From Roseburia sp. (GTDB taxonomy: Bacteria > Bacillota > Clostridia > Lachnospirales > Lachnospiraceae): a stretch of DNA of 41,169 nt. Under the pieces are notes generated by a model. It was not told the origin of the DNA and did not search any database. It saw nothing but the letters and a program-made list of their open reading frames with translations. The position numbers and the translations under genes are program-made. The stretch spans positions 1 to 41,169 of the forward strand of contig JAMPFA010000012.1 in NCBI GenBank assembly GCA_023664725.1. Direction: 5' to 3'. The stretch's first letter is position 1. The number at the start of each line of letters is the position of its first letter. Of this stretch, positions 33,901-41,168 are shown one piece after another.

Positions 33901-34089
33901 TGGTCGGAGGAAGGGGAGAACACTCTTCAGACAGCTTATGTGGAAGATCTGGACCTAAACAAGTTTTCTCAGGGGACTTCTATGGGTGACGGGGAAGAAA
34001 AAGACAGCGAATCATATGAGATTCAGACGGCCAGATTGTACAATATCGCAAAGAGCTTTATTGAAAGCGTTAAGGAACTGGAAGTTTAG
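30961..34089 (+). CDS. Large flagellar-associated protein, DUF6240-like, possibly FliK-like C-terminus
   Basis: 1042 residues, acidic, almost all helical, with no signal peptide or membrane segment. Loosely repeated ~100-residue modules carry patterns such as YMLDNGLLPSIANLF, FTTDNFSYMQKLRGLEF and LTANDIEITVESLEQAAEL. I associate these with DUF6240 proteins of Lachnospiraceae flagellar loci. Residues ~870-1000 (LVGDEVTNLSLKIV..., GIVEIMFETEKAG...) resemble the C-terminal domain of the hook-length protein FliK, so an export or hook role is possible but unproven. ATG 30961 has CGGAGGA upstream; the in-frame 30847 start lies in the previous terminator. Flagellin follows within 41 nt. Confidence 0.7.
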   Translation: MKIENSVFDPTIQKDQPFAKASVTTSFSEVAKSKVDAYDKAQKVGQSGYDKEDITGKSAIQEFQQKVESESVSADDRKTQMAVLSNTLSPEDYKKMQEEGFSIHETDGNTIVTVTDKIKAQLAKAGVDVSAMGDSLSKEQLEAIGGSLAAANQLEQALAKADLPASKENMTEGLEALNQAKELSTPSDGAIKYMLDNGLLPSIANLFLAEFSGSAGYAAPEDGEIDFDSLSGQMEQVITQAGFQVNEETLSDSRWMIKSGIAFTTDNFSYMQKLRGLEFPMEGSDLAEAVATAVEEGGRPEDAMLLPEYTLKAQAEHAMEVVMSAFDEDLAYLTANDIEITVESLEQAAELRRQGKLDQTSTKKVLAEAGTATEGKEISDEAYRFLKAKRIIEETRLAMTTEANRALMKQGISIDTKPLEELVESLKQQENSYYETLLGEKAGVDNADGMTELFAETTQKVSDLKEMPAYLLGVQGKNLDTINGLHEAGTVLKETLDKANESYEALMTEPRADLGDSIKKAFANVEDILKDLGLEPNEANSRAVRILAYNSLDINEESVLAMKAADERVQRAFSNLTPATVREMIHQGINPLDTDLDTLNKQAEAIRSENTEADSEKFSEYLWKLEHNNEISQEERESYIGIYRLISQVEKTDGAAIGALIAQGGELTMRNLLTAVRSSKKSGMEYMVDDEFSGVEGTVNKSITEQIETAYQTDCMKDVLETLTPVKMQKLLESPKWENYTPEQMKEALSQMSQETAAKEAAADQEYYAAQAKEVRQAAVTEEQVYSLLSRLDLPNTVDNVLAANRLMNRRNQVFSQLFNKDEVFSGEEVDFEGLKQEILTRFINSMKTPKEMAAAQEVLAETAENVMKTMIADKEHITSMDIRELKLMSTQLSIAGKMAEEENYTIPVLVGDEVTNLSLKIVRGTKKKGIVEIMFETEKAGKIAAAIRAEEKGISGFVASDNRETKDLIEAHVKDITGKWSEEGENTLQTAYVEDLDLNKFSQGTSMGDGEEKDSESYEIQTARLYNIAKSFIESVKELEV

Positions 34090-34097
34090 TCCGATAT
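34071..34097 (+). promoter_or_regulatory. Sigma-28 (FliA/SigD) promoter of flagellin
   Basis: TAAG (34071-34074), 15-bp spacer, TCCGATAT (34090-34097): matches TAAA-N15-GCCGATAT except one base in each box. The promoter straddles the upstream gene's stop codon (34087-34089). Confidence 0.75.
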
Positions 34098-34129
34098 ACT
34101 TTGCAGAACAAACAGGAAGGTAGATATTT

Positions 34130-35644
34130 ATGAAAATTAATCACAATATGTCAGCAGTTATCACAAACTCACATTTACTTCACTCCGAGAACGGACTCGC
34201 ACAATCCATGGAACGTTTATCCTCAGGACTGAAGATTAACCATGCTAAGGATGACCCGGCAGGAATGGCCATCAGCGATAAAATGAAAGCGCAGATTGAC
34301 GGTTTGGCACAGGCATCCCAGAATGCGTCAAATGGGATCAGTGTTTTGCAGATTGCAGATACAGCTACGGGAGAAATCACCAATATCCTTCAGAGGATGC
34401 GTGAGTTGTCTGTCCAGGCAGCTAACGATACCAATATGTTAGAGGATAGAGAGGCAATGCAGGAGGAGATTGAAGAGCTTAAGAAAGAGGTAGACCGTAT
34501 TGCCAGAGATACAGAGTACAATACAAAGAAATTGTTGGACGGCAGTTCCGATACAAGAGTTTATGCATATTCTGACCCGGCAAGTCCCATTGATGTGACC
34601 CGCATGGCAGTTACTGAGGCGGTAGATGCAGGAAATTATAAAATGACCATCGGTGCACCAGCAACCCAGGCAACAGAGGTTACCACCACAGCAACAGGAC
34701 CAGTTCCCAAAGGAACGGTTACAGTAAACGGATATGAAATTGAGTTTACGGGTGAGGAGACAAATGAAGAATTTTATCAAAAATTAAGAGACGGTGCGGC
34801 AAAGGGCAACGTAAATGTATTTAACACTGATGGAGCAGCGCAGGATCTGGTCCAGTATCCGGAGACAGGAGGGTATACCTTTAAGACGGAGCCTGTAACA
34901 GATGCTGGAGGAAATCCTGTGACAGACGCTGACGGAAATCCCGTGGTGAAGCCGTCCGTTTATCAATATGGAGACCAGCTTGCCTTTATTTGCAATAAAT
35001 TCGGTATTCAATCAGAAGTTGAAATCAAATGTGATTCACCGGAAATGGAGGCATTTTTGGGAGTTCCCGGTGCAGCGACAGCAGGAACTAATATTGAAAT
35101 TACAGCAGATCTGACATCCAGTTTCGGTGCCCAGACAACAGTGGCTACAGATGGAAATCGTATCAAAGTAACAGATGTAGCCGGATTTTCCATGGAATTT
35201 ATGGTAGGAGCAGGACAGACAGGGGACATTGATATTGAAGTGACAGATATCGGAAAGATGACGCTGCAGATTGGAGCAAATGAGCATCAGACCATGAAGT
35301 TTACTATCCCGAAGATTTCCTGCGATAATCTGTACCTGGATGAAGTGGACGTAACTATGGTGGAAGGCGGCGGAAAATCCATAAGTGTTTTGGATGATGC
35401 CATTGCCATTGTCAGCGGTATCCGTTCCAGGATCGGTGCTTATCAGAACCGTTTGGAATATGCAGTGGAAAGCCTGGATGCGGCAGAAGAGGATGTGACT
35501 ACCGCATATTCACGGATTAAAGATACAGATATGGCAAAAGAGATGACAGAGTATACCAAGTATACTGTTTTGACCCAGGCAGGTACTTCCGTTCTTGCCC
35601 AGGCGAACGATATTCCCCAGACAGTATTGCAGTTATTGCAGTAG
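34130..35644 (+). CDS. Flagellin
   Basis: 504-residue filament protein. The conserved N-terminal D0/D1 helices (1-~140) have SMERLSSGLKINHAKDDPAG and the TLR5-contact-like stretch LQRMRELSVQAAND. A variable central domain (~150-400) has beta-rich repeats, including a doubled DADGNPV motif. The conserved C-terminal D1/D0 (~415-504) has RSRIGAYQNRLEYA and ends VLAQANDIPQTVLQLLQ. It is exported by the flagellar type III system without a signal peptide. AGGAAGG lies before the ATG, and a sigma-28 promoter is just upstream. Its chaperone FliS follows 11 nt later. Confidence 0.96.
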   Translation: MKINHNMSAVITNSHLLHSENGLAQSMERLSSGLKINHAKDDPAGMAISDKMKAQIDGLAQASQNASNGISVLQIADTATGEITNILQRMRELSVQAANDTNMLEDREAMQEEIEELKKEVDRIARDTEYNTKKLLDGSSDTRVYAYSDPASPIDVTRMAVTEAVDAGNYKMTIGAPATQATEVTTTATGPVPKGTVTVNGYEIEFTGEETNEEFYQKLRDGAAKGNVNVFNTDGAAQDLVQYPETGGYTFKTEPVTDAGGNPVTDADGNPVVKPSVYQYGDQLAFICNKFGIQSEVEIKCDSPEMEAFLGVPGAATAGTNIEITADLTSSFGAQTTVATDGNRIKVTDVAGFSMEFMVGAGQTGDIDIEVTDIGKMTLQIGANEHQTMKFTIPKISCDNLYLDEVDVTMVEGGGKSISVLDDAIAIVSGIRSRIGAYQNRLEYAVESLDAAEEDVTTAYSRIKDTDMAKEMTEYTKYTVLTQAGTSVLAQANDIPQTVLQLLQ

Positions 35645-35655
35645 GAGTATAGCAT

Positions 35656-36132
35656 ATGAGAGACGAGCAGGTAAAAGAGTTTACCAGAAAGATTACCCAG
35701 TGTAACAGAGGCGGCTTGATCGTGGTGATTTATGACATTTTCTTTGCGTATGTGAAAGATGCCCAGAACGCCTTTTCACAGGAGGAGAAGGAACAGTTTA
35801 AGGAGTCGTTGCGGAAAGCGGGGAACTGTATTGATGAGTTGATCCGTGCGCTTGACTTTAAATATGCCGTATCAAAAAATCTTTATTCGCTCTATGTCTT
35901 TGCCAAGGAATCTTTGGCAAAGTCAGTGATCAAAAATGATTTAGAAGATTTAAATAACGCAAAAATGGTTATGGAGAACCTGCATGAAGCTTTTAAGGAA
36001 GCGGCAAAGCAGGATTTCTCACAACCATTGATGCGCAATACCCAGCAGGTTTATGCCGGGATTACATATGGGAGACATGATTTGACAGAGACATATCAGG
36101 TACCAGAAGCTTCCAGAGGATTCTTTGCATAA
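35656..36132 (+). CDS. fliS: Flagellin export chaperone FliS
   Basis: 158 residues, longer than the usual ~125-135. The four-helix bundle is recognisable: FTRKITQCNRGGLIVVIYD (helix 1), YVKDAQNAF, the central SLRKAGNCIDELIRAL, and NLYSLYVFAKESLAKS, which matches the FliS LYxLYxY segment. FliS binds the flagellin C-terminus in the cytoplasm and stops premature assembly. The extra ~25 C-terminal residues are rich in Tyr/Gln and overlap a minus-strand gene. Its TAA stop lies in the loop and right arm of the terminator hairpin. Confidence 0.9.
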   Translation: MRDEQVKEFTRKITQCNRGGLIVVIYDIFFAYVKDAQNAFSQEEKEQFKESLRKAGNCIDELIRALDFKYAVSKNLYSLYVFAKESLAKSVIKNDLEDLNNAKMVMENLHEAFKEAAKQDFSQPLMRNTQQVYAGITYGRHDLTETYQVPEASRGFFA

Positions 36133-36347
36133 GAATCCTCTATTTGTTTTACTCTGTTTAACAGAAATTTGTAGCGCATCTGCACAGACTGAAGTTCATA
36201 GATATAGCAGTCGATAAGATCCTGGTCCAATACATTCCCAAGGTTGGCGTAAGCGGAATCCATATCCACCTTGGCTTTATCCAGATCTTCTAAAAGCACA
36301 GCATAGTGCTTGTCGCAAAAAATGCTGTTTTCAAGAATTCGCTTCAT
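36096..36347 (-). CDS. YaaL-like DUF2508 family protein
   Basis: 83-residue helical protein with the family signature DLIDCYIYELQSVQMRYKFLL (shown in two parts: DLIDCYIYE and SVQMRYKFLL), typical of DUF2508/YaaL. The function is unknown, but in Firmicutes it usually lies beside bofA in the recR-yaaL-bofA order. Here it is divergent from bofA and convergent with fliS, overlapping the fliS end by 37 bp. AAGGCGGGG precedes the ATG. Its C-terminal ~12 residues are encoded through the fliS terminator hairpin and are probably lineage-specific. Confidence 0.8.
   Translation of the reverse strand: MKRILENSIFCDKHYAVLLEDLDKAKVDMDSAYANLGNVLDQDLIDCYIYELQSVQMRYKFLLNRVKQIEDSYAKNPLEASGT
36115..36150 (+). 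terminator. Terminator of the flagellin-fliS transcript, inside the DUF2508 gene
   Basis: AGAGGATTCTT (36115-36125) pairs perfectly with AAGAATCCTCT (36131-36141) around TGCAT, followed by ATTTGTTTT on the plus strand. On the minus strand no T-tract follows, so it should not stop the DUF2508 transcript. Confidence 0.85.
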
Positions 36348-36477
36348 AGCATCCCCGCCTTCTTGTAAAAATAATATATTTAAATTATAGTCAATTACTT
36401 ATTGGTTTATACAAAAAAAGGAATAATTTTCAAAAAAAAGTATATATTGTACCAAAGAGTGGACGAGGGATACAAAC

Positions 36478-36756
36478 ATGGAAATGGATAAAAATACCGG
36501 CATGCTGGTAATCATTGGGATTTGTCTTCTGGTTCTTGTTATGGGACTTTTGCGGCAGAAAGCAGAGTTTTTATTAAACTTTCTGGTCAGGGGATTTCTT
36601 GGTGTGATTGGCATTTATCTGTGCAATACGGCATTGGCAGAACTGGGAATTGCCTGTGCGGTGGGGATCAATGCAATCAGTGTTTTGACAGTGGGAGCCC
36701 TTGGTACAGGCGGGCTGGGACTGCTTTACGGCATTGTTTTTTACAATATGTTGTGA
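36478..36756 (+). CDS. bofA: Pro-sigma-K processing inhibitor BofA family protein
   Basis: 92 residues with two or three membrane segments (~8-24, ~32-55, ~62-90). The C-terminal hallmark is GINAISVLTVGALGTGGLGLLYG. In Bacillus, BofA holds the SpoIVFB protease inactive in the outer forespore membrane. Its presence suggests a sporulating ancestry, though many Clostridia keep it without pro-sigma-K. GAGGGAT precedes the ATG. The AT-rich 130-bp gap to the divergent DUF2508 gene must hold both promoters; none matches consensus well. Confidence 0.88.
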   Translation: MEMDKNTGMLVIIGICLLVLVMGLLRQKAEFLLNFLVRGFLGVIGIYLCNTALAELGIACAVGINAISVLTVGALGTGGLGLLYGIVFYNML

Positions 36757-36792
36757 CAATTTCACAAAATTGGAAAATTTTTCAGAAAGTGG

Positions 36793-36821
36793 TAGACAAA
36801 TGAAAATTCAGGGCATATAAT
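36793..36821 (+). promoter_or_regulatory. Promoter of the tad operon
   Basis: TAGACA (36793-36798), 17-bp spacer, TATAAT (36816-36821); 39 bp before the tadV GTG. Confidence 0.75.
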
Positions 36822-36860
36822 GCTAACTACCAACTACGAAAGAGGTGATAGGTCAGAGAG

Positions 36861-37397
36861 GTGAAAATCATTATATTATTTTTTCTGCTTGTCATTGCGG
36901 TGACGCAGGATATCCACTCTGGCAGAGTTCCCAACAAGCTCATTTTATGTGGACTGTTGTTTGGATTGATCTGTAAGATCCAGGAGTATGAAGTCAGAGG
37001 GATTTATTTGTATCTTAGGAACATTTCGGTTCCTGTAATCTTATTCTATCTTTTGTTTCTCATGCATGTCCTTGGGGCAGGCGATATCAAGTTATTTTCC
37101 ATGATAGGCGGTATACTTACCATAGAGGAATTGTTTTTGTGTATCTGGTACAGTTTTATAGTGGGCGGCGTTCTTTCCCTGCTTTATCTTTTGAAAGATA
37201 AGTATGGATGGAAGAAACTAAAATATGCGTGGAGTTATCTGCTATGCCTATGTAAAGAACAGAAAATTGTGGCCTATGAATTGCCGGAGGAAATACCAAA
37301 ATCAAAAATGGCATTTTCCATTGCCATTTTCCTGGGATGGATGGGAGTTATTTGTATACCCCTTATACAGTCAGGAGGTTTGTTTTGGTTCAGTTAA
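36861..37397 (+). CDS. Tad prepilin peptidase TadV/CpaA (A24 family)
   Basis: 178-residue membrane aspartyl protease that cleaves (and may methylate) Flp prepilins. The two catalytic aspartates are Asp17 (TQDIHSGRVPN) and Asp75 (GAGDIKLF), each after a hydrophobic helix; about five membrane segments are expected. A C-terminal amphipathic extension precedes the last segment. GTG start; the 3' end overlaps the next gene by 13 nt. First gene of the pilus operon here. Confidence 0.88.
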   Translation: MKIIILFFLLVIAVTQDIHSGRVPNKLILCGLLFGLICKIQEYEVRGIYLYLRNISVPVILFYLLFLMHVLGAGDIKLFSMIGGILTIEELFLCIWYSFIVGGVLSLLYLLKDKYGWKKLKYAWSYLLCLCKEQKIVAYELPEEIPKSKMAFSIAIFLGWMGVICIPLIQSGGLFWFS

Positions 37398-38392
37398 AAG
37401 TGGCAGTGGTGGACAGGGAGCGGGAGTATTTAGAGCAGCTCTTGGCATATCTTGTCCGAAAAAAAGAATGTTTTTTCAAAGTTTGGATTTTCTGGGATAC
37501 ACAGATGTATCAGAGAGCGGCGGATTCAGAAAAGTTTGATGCTATTTTGGTGACGGGGGAGTGTCTAGAGGAGTTAGACCTTCAAATGCTTCAGACAAAG
37601 ATCATACTGTTTCGGGAGGACGGGATACCAGGATTTGCAAGTCATTTGCCAGCCGTTTCCAAATATCAGTCGGCGGAAGAGATTTTTTCCCAGATATCGG
37701 CGTTGTTGTGGCAGGAGAATCCCTCCAGGCAGGAGTGGATTCCCGGCAGACGCACAAAGATGGTGGGGGTGTACTCCCCGGTACATCACGGCAGCCAGAT
37801 GTTGTTTTCCCTTACGATGGCCGGAATTTTGGGAGAACAGCAGAAAGTATTATATTTGAATCTTCAGGAGAACAGCGGTTTTTATGGAGTGACTGACAGT
37901 TGTGCCAGAGAGGACATCGGAGACCTTATCTATGGAATGATGCAGAAAGATCATGATTTTCAGGCAGGATTGCATCGGATTCGCAGAACATTTCTCAATT
38001 TCGATTATATTCCCCCGGCGGTGAACCCGGAACATTTGTCAGAGATACCCCAGAATCTTTATGAAGAATTATTTATAGGACTGAAAAATACCAGCGGATA
38101 TGATGTGGTGATCGTGGACTTTGGAATGGCATTTTTGGGATTTGCCCAGATACTTCCGATTTTTGAGACAGTTTATTGTCTGGGAAAAGAGGGATATTTG
38201 AACCGTTTTCGCATGGAAGAGTTTTTAGGGTATCTGAACAAGGAGAGCGATGCCATAGCATCCCAGTTAAAAAATGTAGTTATGCCGGAGGGGATCTTGC
38301 TGGGGGAGGAGTCATGTACCCTGGAAAAATGTCTGTACGGATCTCTGGGAGATTATGTGAGAAGTTGTCTGGGAGGGCAGGAAATTGAGTGA
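37385..38392 (+). CDS. TadZ/CpaE-like pilus localisation protein (degenerate ParA fold)
   Basis: 335 residues. Residues 1-~110 resemble an atypical receiver domain, and ~115-330 a ParA/MinD-type fold (MVGVYSPVHHGSQMLFSLTMAGIL, split as MVGVYSPVHHGSQ and LFSLTMAGIL; YDVVIVDFGM). The deviant Walker A lacks the GK[ST] lysines, as in several TadZ proteins, so ATP hydrolysis is doubtful. It should position the Tad machine at the membrane. The TTG start 37385 has AGGAGG (37373-37378) 6 nt upstream; longer readings from 37337 lie in tadV and have no ribosome site. It overlaps tadA by 8 nt. Confidence 0.75.
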   Translation: MVQLKVAVVDREREYLEQLLAYLVRKKECFFKVWIFWDTQMYQRAADSEKFDAILVTGECLEELDLQMLQTKIILFREDGIPGFASHLPAVSKYQSAEEIFSQISALLWQENPSRQEWIPGRRTKMVGVYSPVHHGSQMLFSLTMAGILGEQQKVLYLNLQENSGFYGVTDSCAREDIGDLIYGMMQKDHDFQAGLHRIRRTFLNFDYIPPAVNPEHLSEIPQNLYEELFIGLKNTSGYDVVIVDFGMAFLGFAQILPIFETVYCLGKEGYLNRFRMEEFLGYLNKESDAIASQLKNVVMPEGILLGEESCTLEKCLYGSLGDYVRSCLGGQEIE

Positions 38393-39602
38393 GAGAGAGC
38401 TATATTTAAGAGTAAAAGAAAATGTTTTGGAGCAGATGGATTTCAATCGGGAGCTGTCAGATGAAGAGGTTGTGGGATGTATAGAAGAGGAGTTGGCCAA
38501 AGCGGATAAGACGGCGATTTTGTCTTTGGAAAAAAGAAAGACAACCGCCAGAAACATGTTTCATTCTTTTCGCAAATTCGGGGTTTTGCAGGAACTTTTG
38601 GAAGATGAGGAAGTGACGGAGATTATGGTAAATGGAGCGCAGAAAATCTTTTATGAGAAAAAGGGAGAGCTGCATCCCTACCATAAGCATTTTGCAGATC
38701 AGGAGGAGTTAGAAGATTTGATTCAGGCAATTTGTGCAGGGGGAAACCGGATGGTAAATGAGTCCTCACCGATTGTGGACACCAGACTGCCGGATGGCTC
38801 CAGAGTAAATGTAGTTCTAAAGCCCCTGTCATTGGATGGATCTGCCGTCTCTATCCGAAAATTTTCCAGAGAGCCTATGAATATGGAAAAACTGTTGGAA
38901 TATCAGTCTCTGTCAGAGGAAGTCGTGGATTTTTTAGAGAAATTAGTAAAGTCAGGGTACAACATCTTTGTCTCCGGCGGGACAGGTACCGGGAAAACAA
39001 CATTTCTAAATGCCCTTTCCCAGTTTATCCCGAAAGGGGAGCGGGTCATTACCATAGAGGATTCGGCGGAACTGCAGCTAAACGAGATTTCCAATCTGGT
39101 ACGGCTGGAATCCCGGCAGACGGGGTTTGACGGGGTTAAGCCCATTGAGATCAGGGATCTGATACGCACAGCCCTGCGTATGCGGGCGGACCGGCTGATC
39201 GTGGGGGAATGCCGGGGAGCGGAAGCGGTAGATCTTTTAAGTGCAAATAATACGGGACATTCGGGAAGCCTTGGGACAGGACATGCCAACAGTGCAAAGG
39301 ATATGTTAAACCGACTGGAGACTATGGTGTTAATGGGAATGGATATTCCGGTTGCGGCTGTCAGAGGCCAGATTTTATCGGGAATTGATGTGATCATCCA
39401 CCTGGGGCGGCTCCGGGATAAAAGCAGGAAACTTTTGGAAATTGCAGAACTTTCAGGACTGCGGGAGGGTGAGATCCAGCTGCATTCACTATACCAGTTT
39501 AAAGAGACTGGGGAGAGGGAAGGAAGGATACAGGGAATATGGATAAAAAAAGGAGAGCTGCTCCACCGGGAGAAGTGGAAAAACGCAGGGTTTGGCGGCT
39601 GA
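38385..39602 (+). CDS. Tad/CpaF secretion ATPase TadA
   Basis: 405-residue type II/IV secretion ATPase powering Flp pilus assembly. The N-terminal helical domain (1-~95) is followed by the NTD2 stretch EVTEIMVNGAQKIF and VDTRLPDGSRVNVV. Walker A is SGGTGTGKTT (~198-207), the Asp box is ITIEDSAELQL, and the Walker B region is RLIVGECRGAEAVDLL, with the His box SLGTGHANS. TTG start with GGGAGG ~8 nt upstream. Its 3' end overlaps tadB by 64 nt. Confidence 0.94.
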   Translation: MSERELYLRVKENVLEQMDFNRELSDEEVVGCIEEELAKADKTAILSLEKRKTTARNMFHSFRKFGVLQELLEDEEVTEIMVNGAQKIFYEKKGELHPYHKHFADQEELEDLIQAICAGGNRMVNESSPIVDTRLPDGSRVNVVLKPLSLDGSAVSIRKFSREPMNMEKLLEYQSLSEEVVDFLEKLVKSGYNIFVSGGTGTGKTTFLNALSQFIPKGERVITIEDSAELQLNEISNLVRLESRQTGFDGVKPIEIRDLIRTALRMRADRLIVGECRGAEAVDLLSANNTGHSGSLGTGHANSAKDMLNRLETMVLMGMDIPVAAVRGQILSGIDVIIHLGRLRDKSRKLLEIAELSGLREGEIQLHSLYQFKETGEREGRIQGIWIKKGELLHREKWKNAGFGG

Positions 39603-40315
39603 ATATATGGGAGATAGCTGCAACCTTTGGGGTTGTGGGTGGGATCAGCTTTGTGACTGCCTGGTTGTTTTACGACTGCATCTGGGTGATGGCAGCGGGG
39701 ATTTTGATTTTTTATCCTGCATTATTGTTCGCCAACGGGTTTAAGGAGAAAAGGCGGAGAAAGCAGTTGAACCTGGAATTTAAGGACTATATGTATGGGA
39801 TAAGCAGTGCCCTTCTGGCAGGTTACTCCATGGAAAATGCCTTTGTAGAATCCCAGAGGGAGGTAAAGGAGCTTTACGGGGAAAAATCTATACTGTTAGA
39901 GGAACTTGGAAATTTGAAGCAGAGACTTGGGATGCAGGAGAATTTAGAGAAAATCCTAAAAGAATTTGCAGAAAAAAGCGGCTGTGAGGACATTGAGAGC
40001 TTTGTGGAAGTATTTTGTTTTGCCAAGCGGGGGGGAGGGGATTTCTTAGGGATCATTCAGACTACCATCCGAAGAATATGTGACAAGACCGAGGTTGCGG
40101 AGGAGATAGAAACGACTATCGCACAGAAAGTTTTGGAGCAGAAGGTTATGAGTGTTGTGCCCATTGTGGTACTTGCGTTTTTCCGATTTTCCTCGCCGGA
40201 GTTTATCGGCATGTTGTATGGCAACCCCTTTGGGGTATTGGTCATGACTATTGTATTGATCCTCTATGGGCTTGCAATGCTCTGGGGAGCAAAAATTGTA
40301 GAAATCGAGGTATAA
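39539..40315 (+). CDS. Tad secretion inner-membrane protein TadB (T2SSF)
   Basis: 258 residues. Two N-terminal membrane segments (~24-66) are followed by a cytoplasmic T2SSF helical domain with LNLEFKDYMYGISSALLAGYS and FVEVFCFAKRGGGDF, then two C-terminal segments. It forms the pilus platform with TadC. AGGAAGG lies ~10 nt before ATG 39539. GTG 39575, just after CCGGGAG, is an alternative start that would shorten the overlap with tadA. Confidence 0.85.
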   Translation: MDKKRRAAPPGEVEKRRVWRLNIWEIAATFGVVGGISFVTAWLFYDCIWVMAAGILIFYPALLFANGFKEKRRRKQLNLEFKDYMYGISSALLAGYSMENAFVESQREVKELYGEKSILLEELGNLKQRLGMQENLEKILKEFAEKSGCEDIESFVEVFCFAKRGGGDFLGIIQTTIRRICDKTEVAEEIETTIAQKVLEQKVMSVVPIVVLAFFRFSSPEFIGMLYGNPFGVLVMTIVLILYGLAMLWGAKIVEIEV

Positions 40316-40319
40316 GAAA

Positions 40320-41036
40320 ATGATTGGAATAGGAACATTTTTGCTGGCCATTATTGTATTTGCAAAAGCTGGCGGCAAAAAAACAGGGAAGGCCATACGG
40401 GCTCCCTGCGTGATCATAGTGCTGTGCAGCCTGTCTGCGGCGGGAGCAGAACTGGTAAATCGGGATGTGGAGCAGGAACTAAAGATTCTTGTCTGCGGAG
40501 TACTTGCAGCCATAGCACTGTGGTATATCAAGAGGGAGCAGGGGATACGGGAACAGGAGAAAGTAAAAAAGCGGATGCTGTTAGAGTACCCTGAGTTTGT
40601 AAATAAGCTGTCTCTGTTGCTGGGAGCCGGGATGACAGTTTTGGCGGCATTTACCAGAATGGATCAAATGTATGGAAAGCTGCCGGAGGGCAGGCGGGAA
40701 AAGCTGCACCCGGCTTACGCCGCACTCCATCAAATGCTGATTGACATTGAAAATGGCAAGAGCCTGCAGAGGGCGTTTCAGTCTTTTGGGGAGGTCTGCC
40801 GCCTGCAGCCTTACCGCAAACTGGTATCCCTGCTCCTGTCCTGCCAGCAAATGGGAAATCGAAAATTGATGGAACGGTTAAACGAGGAGGCAGATCGGGT
40901 GTTTTCTGAGAGAAAGCATCTGGCAAGGAAGCTGGGGGAGGAGGCAGGAACAAAAATGCTCTTCCCCATGATGTTAATGATGCTTTTAGTAATGGGAATC
41001 ATACTGGTGCCTGCAATGCTTAGCTTAAATATATAA
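40320..41036 (+). CDS. Tad secretion inner-membrane protein TadC (T2SSF)
   Basis: 238 residues. N-terminal membrane segments (~2-16 and ~30-65) lead to a T2SSF domain with LLEYPEFVNKLSLLLGAGMT and FGEVCRLQPYRKLVSLLL, ending in a C-terminal membrane helix (MLFPMMLMMLLVMGIILV). It partners with TadB. It starts 4 nt after the tadB stop with GAGGTATAAG upstream. The pilin (flp) and tadE/F-type genes expected next are beyond the window. Confidence 0.87.
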   Translation: MIGIGTFLLAIIVFAKAGGKKTGKAIRAPCVIIVLCSLSAAGAELVNRDVEQELKILVCGVLAAIALWYIKREQGIREQEKVKKRMLLEYPEFVNKLSLLLGAGMTVLAAFTRMDQMYGKLPEGRREKLHPAYAALHQMLIDIENGKSLQRAFQSFGEVCRLQPYRKLVSLLLSCQQMGNRKLMERLNEEADRVFSERKHLARKLGEEAGTKMLFPMMLMMLLVMGIILVPAMLSLNI

Positions 41037-41095
41037 TTAAGTTTTATTAATAGGAGCATTTCTGTAATTCAGAAATAATGCCAATTGAATAAAAA

Positions 41096-41168
41096 GAAAC
41101 CTCTGATGTATGATTAGAGTGTTCAACTTGGCGGTTGAAAATAAACACTTAAATCAACGGAGGTTTCT
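41096..41168. terminator. Long imperfect palindrome at the window edge, possible terminator
   Basis: AGAAACCTC (41096-41104) pairs with GAGGTTTCT (41160-41168). Inside, TGATT/AATCA and GTGTT/AACAC pair in register, giving a ~73-nt hairpin. The minus strand continues into CTTTTTATTC, so it could terminate a convergent gene from the right or an IS. 41037-41095 holds no gene that I can see. Confidence 0.45.
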
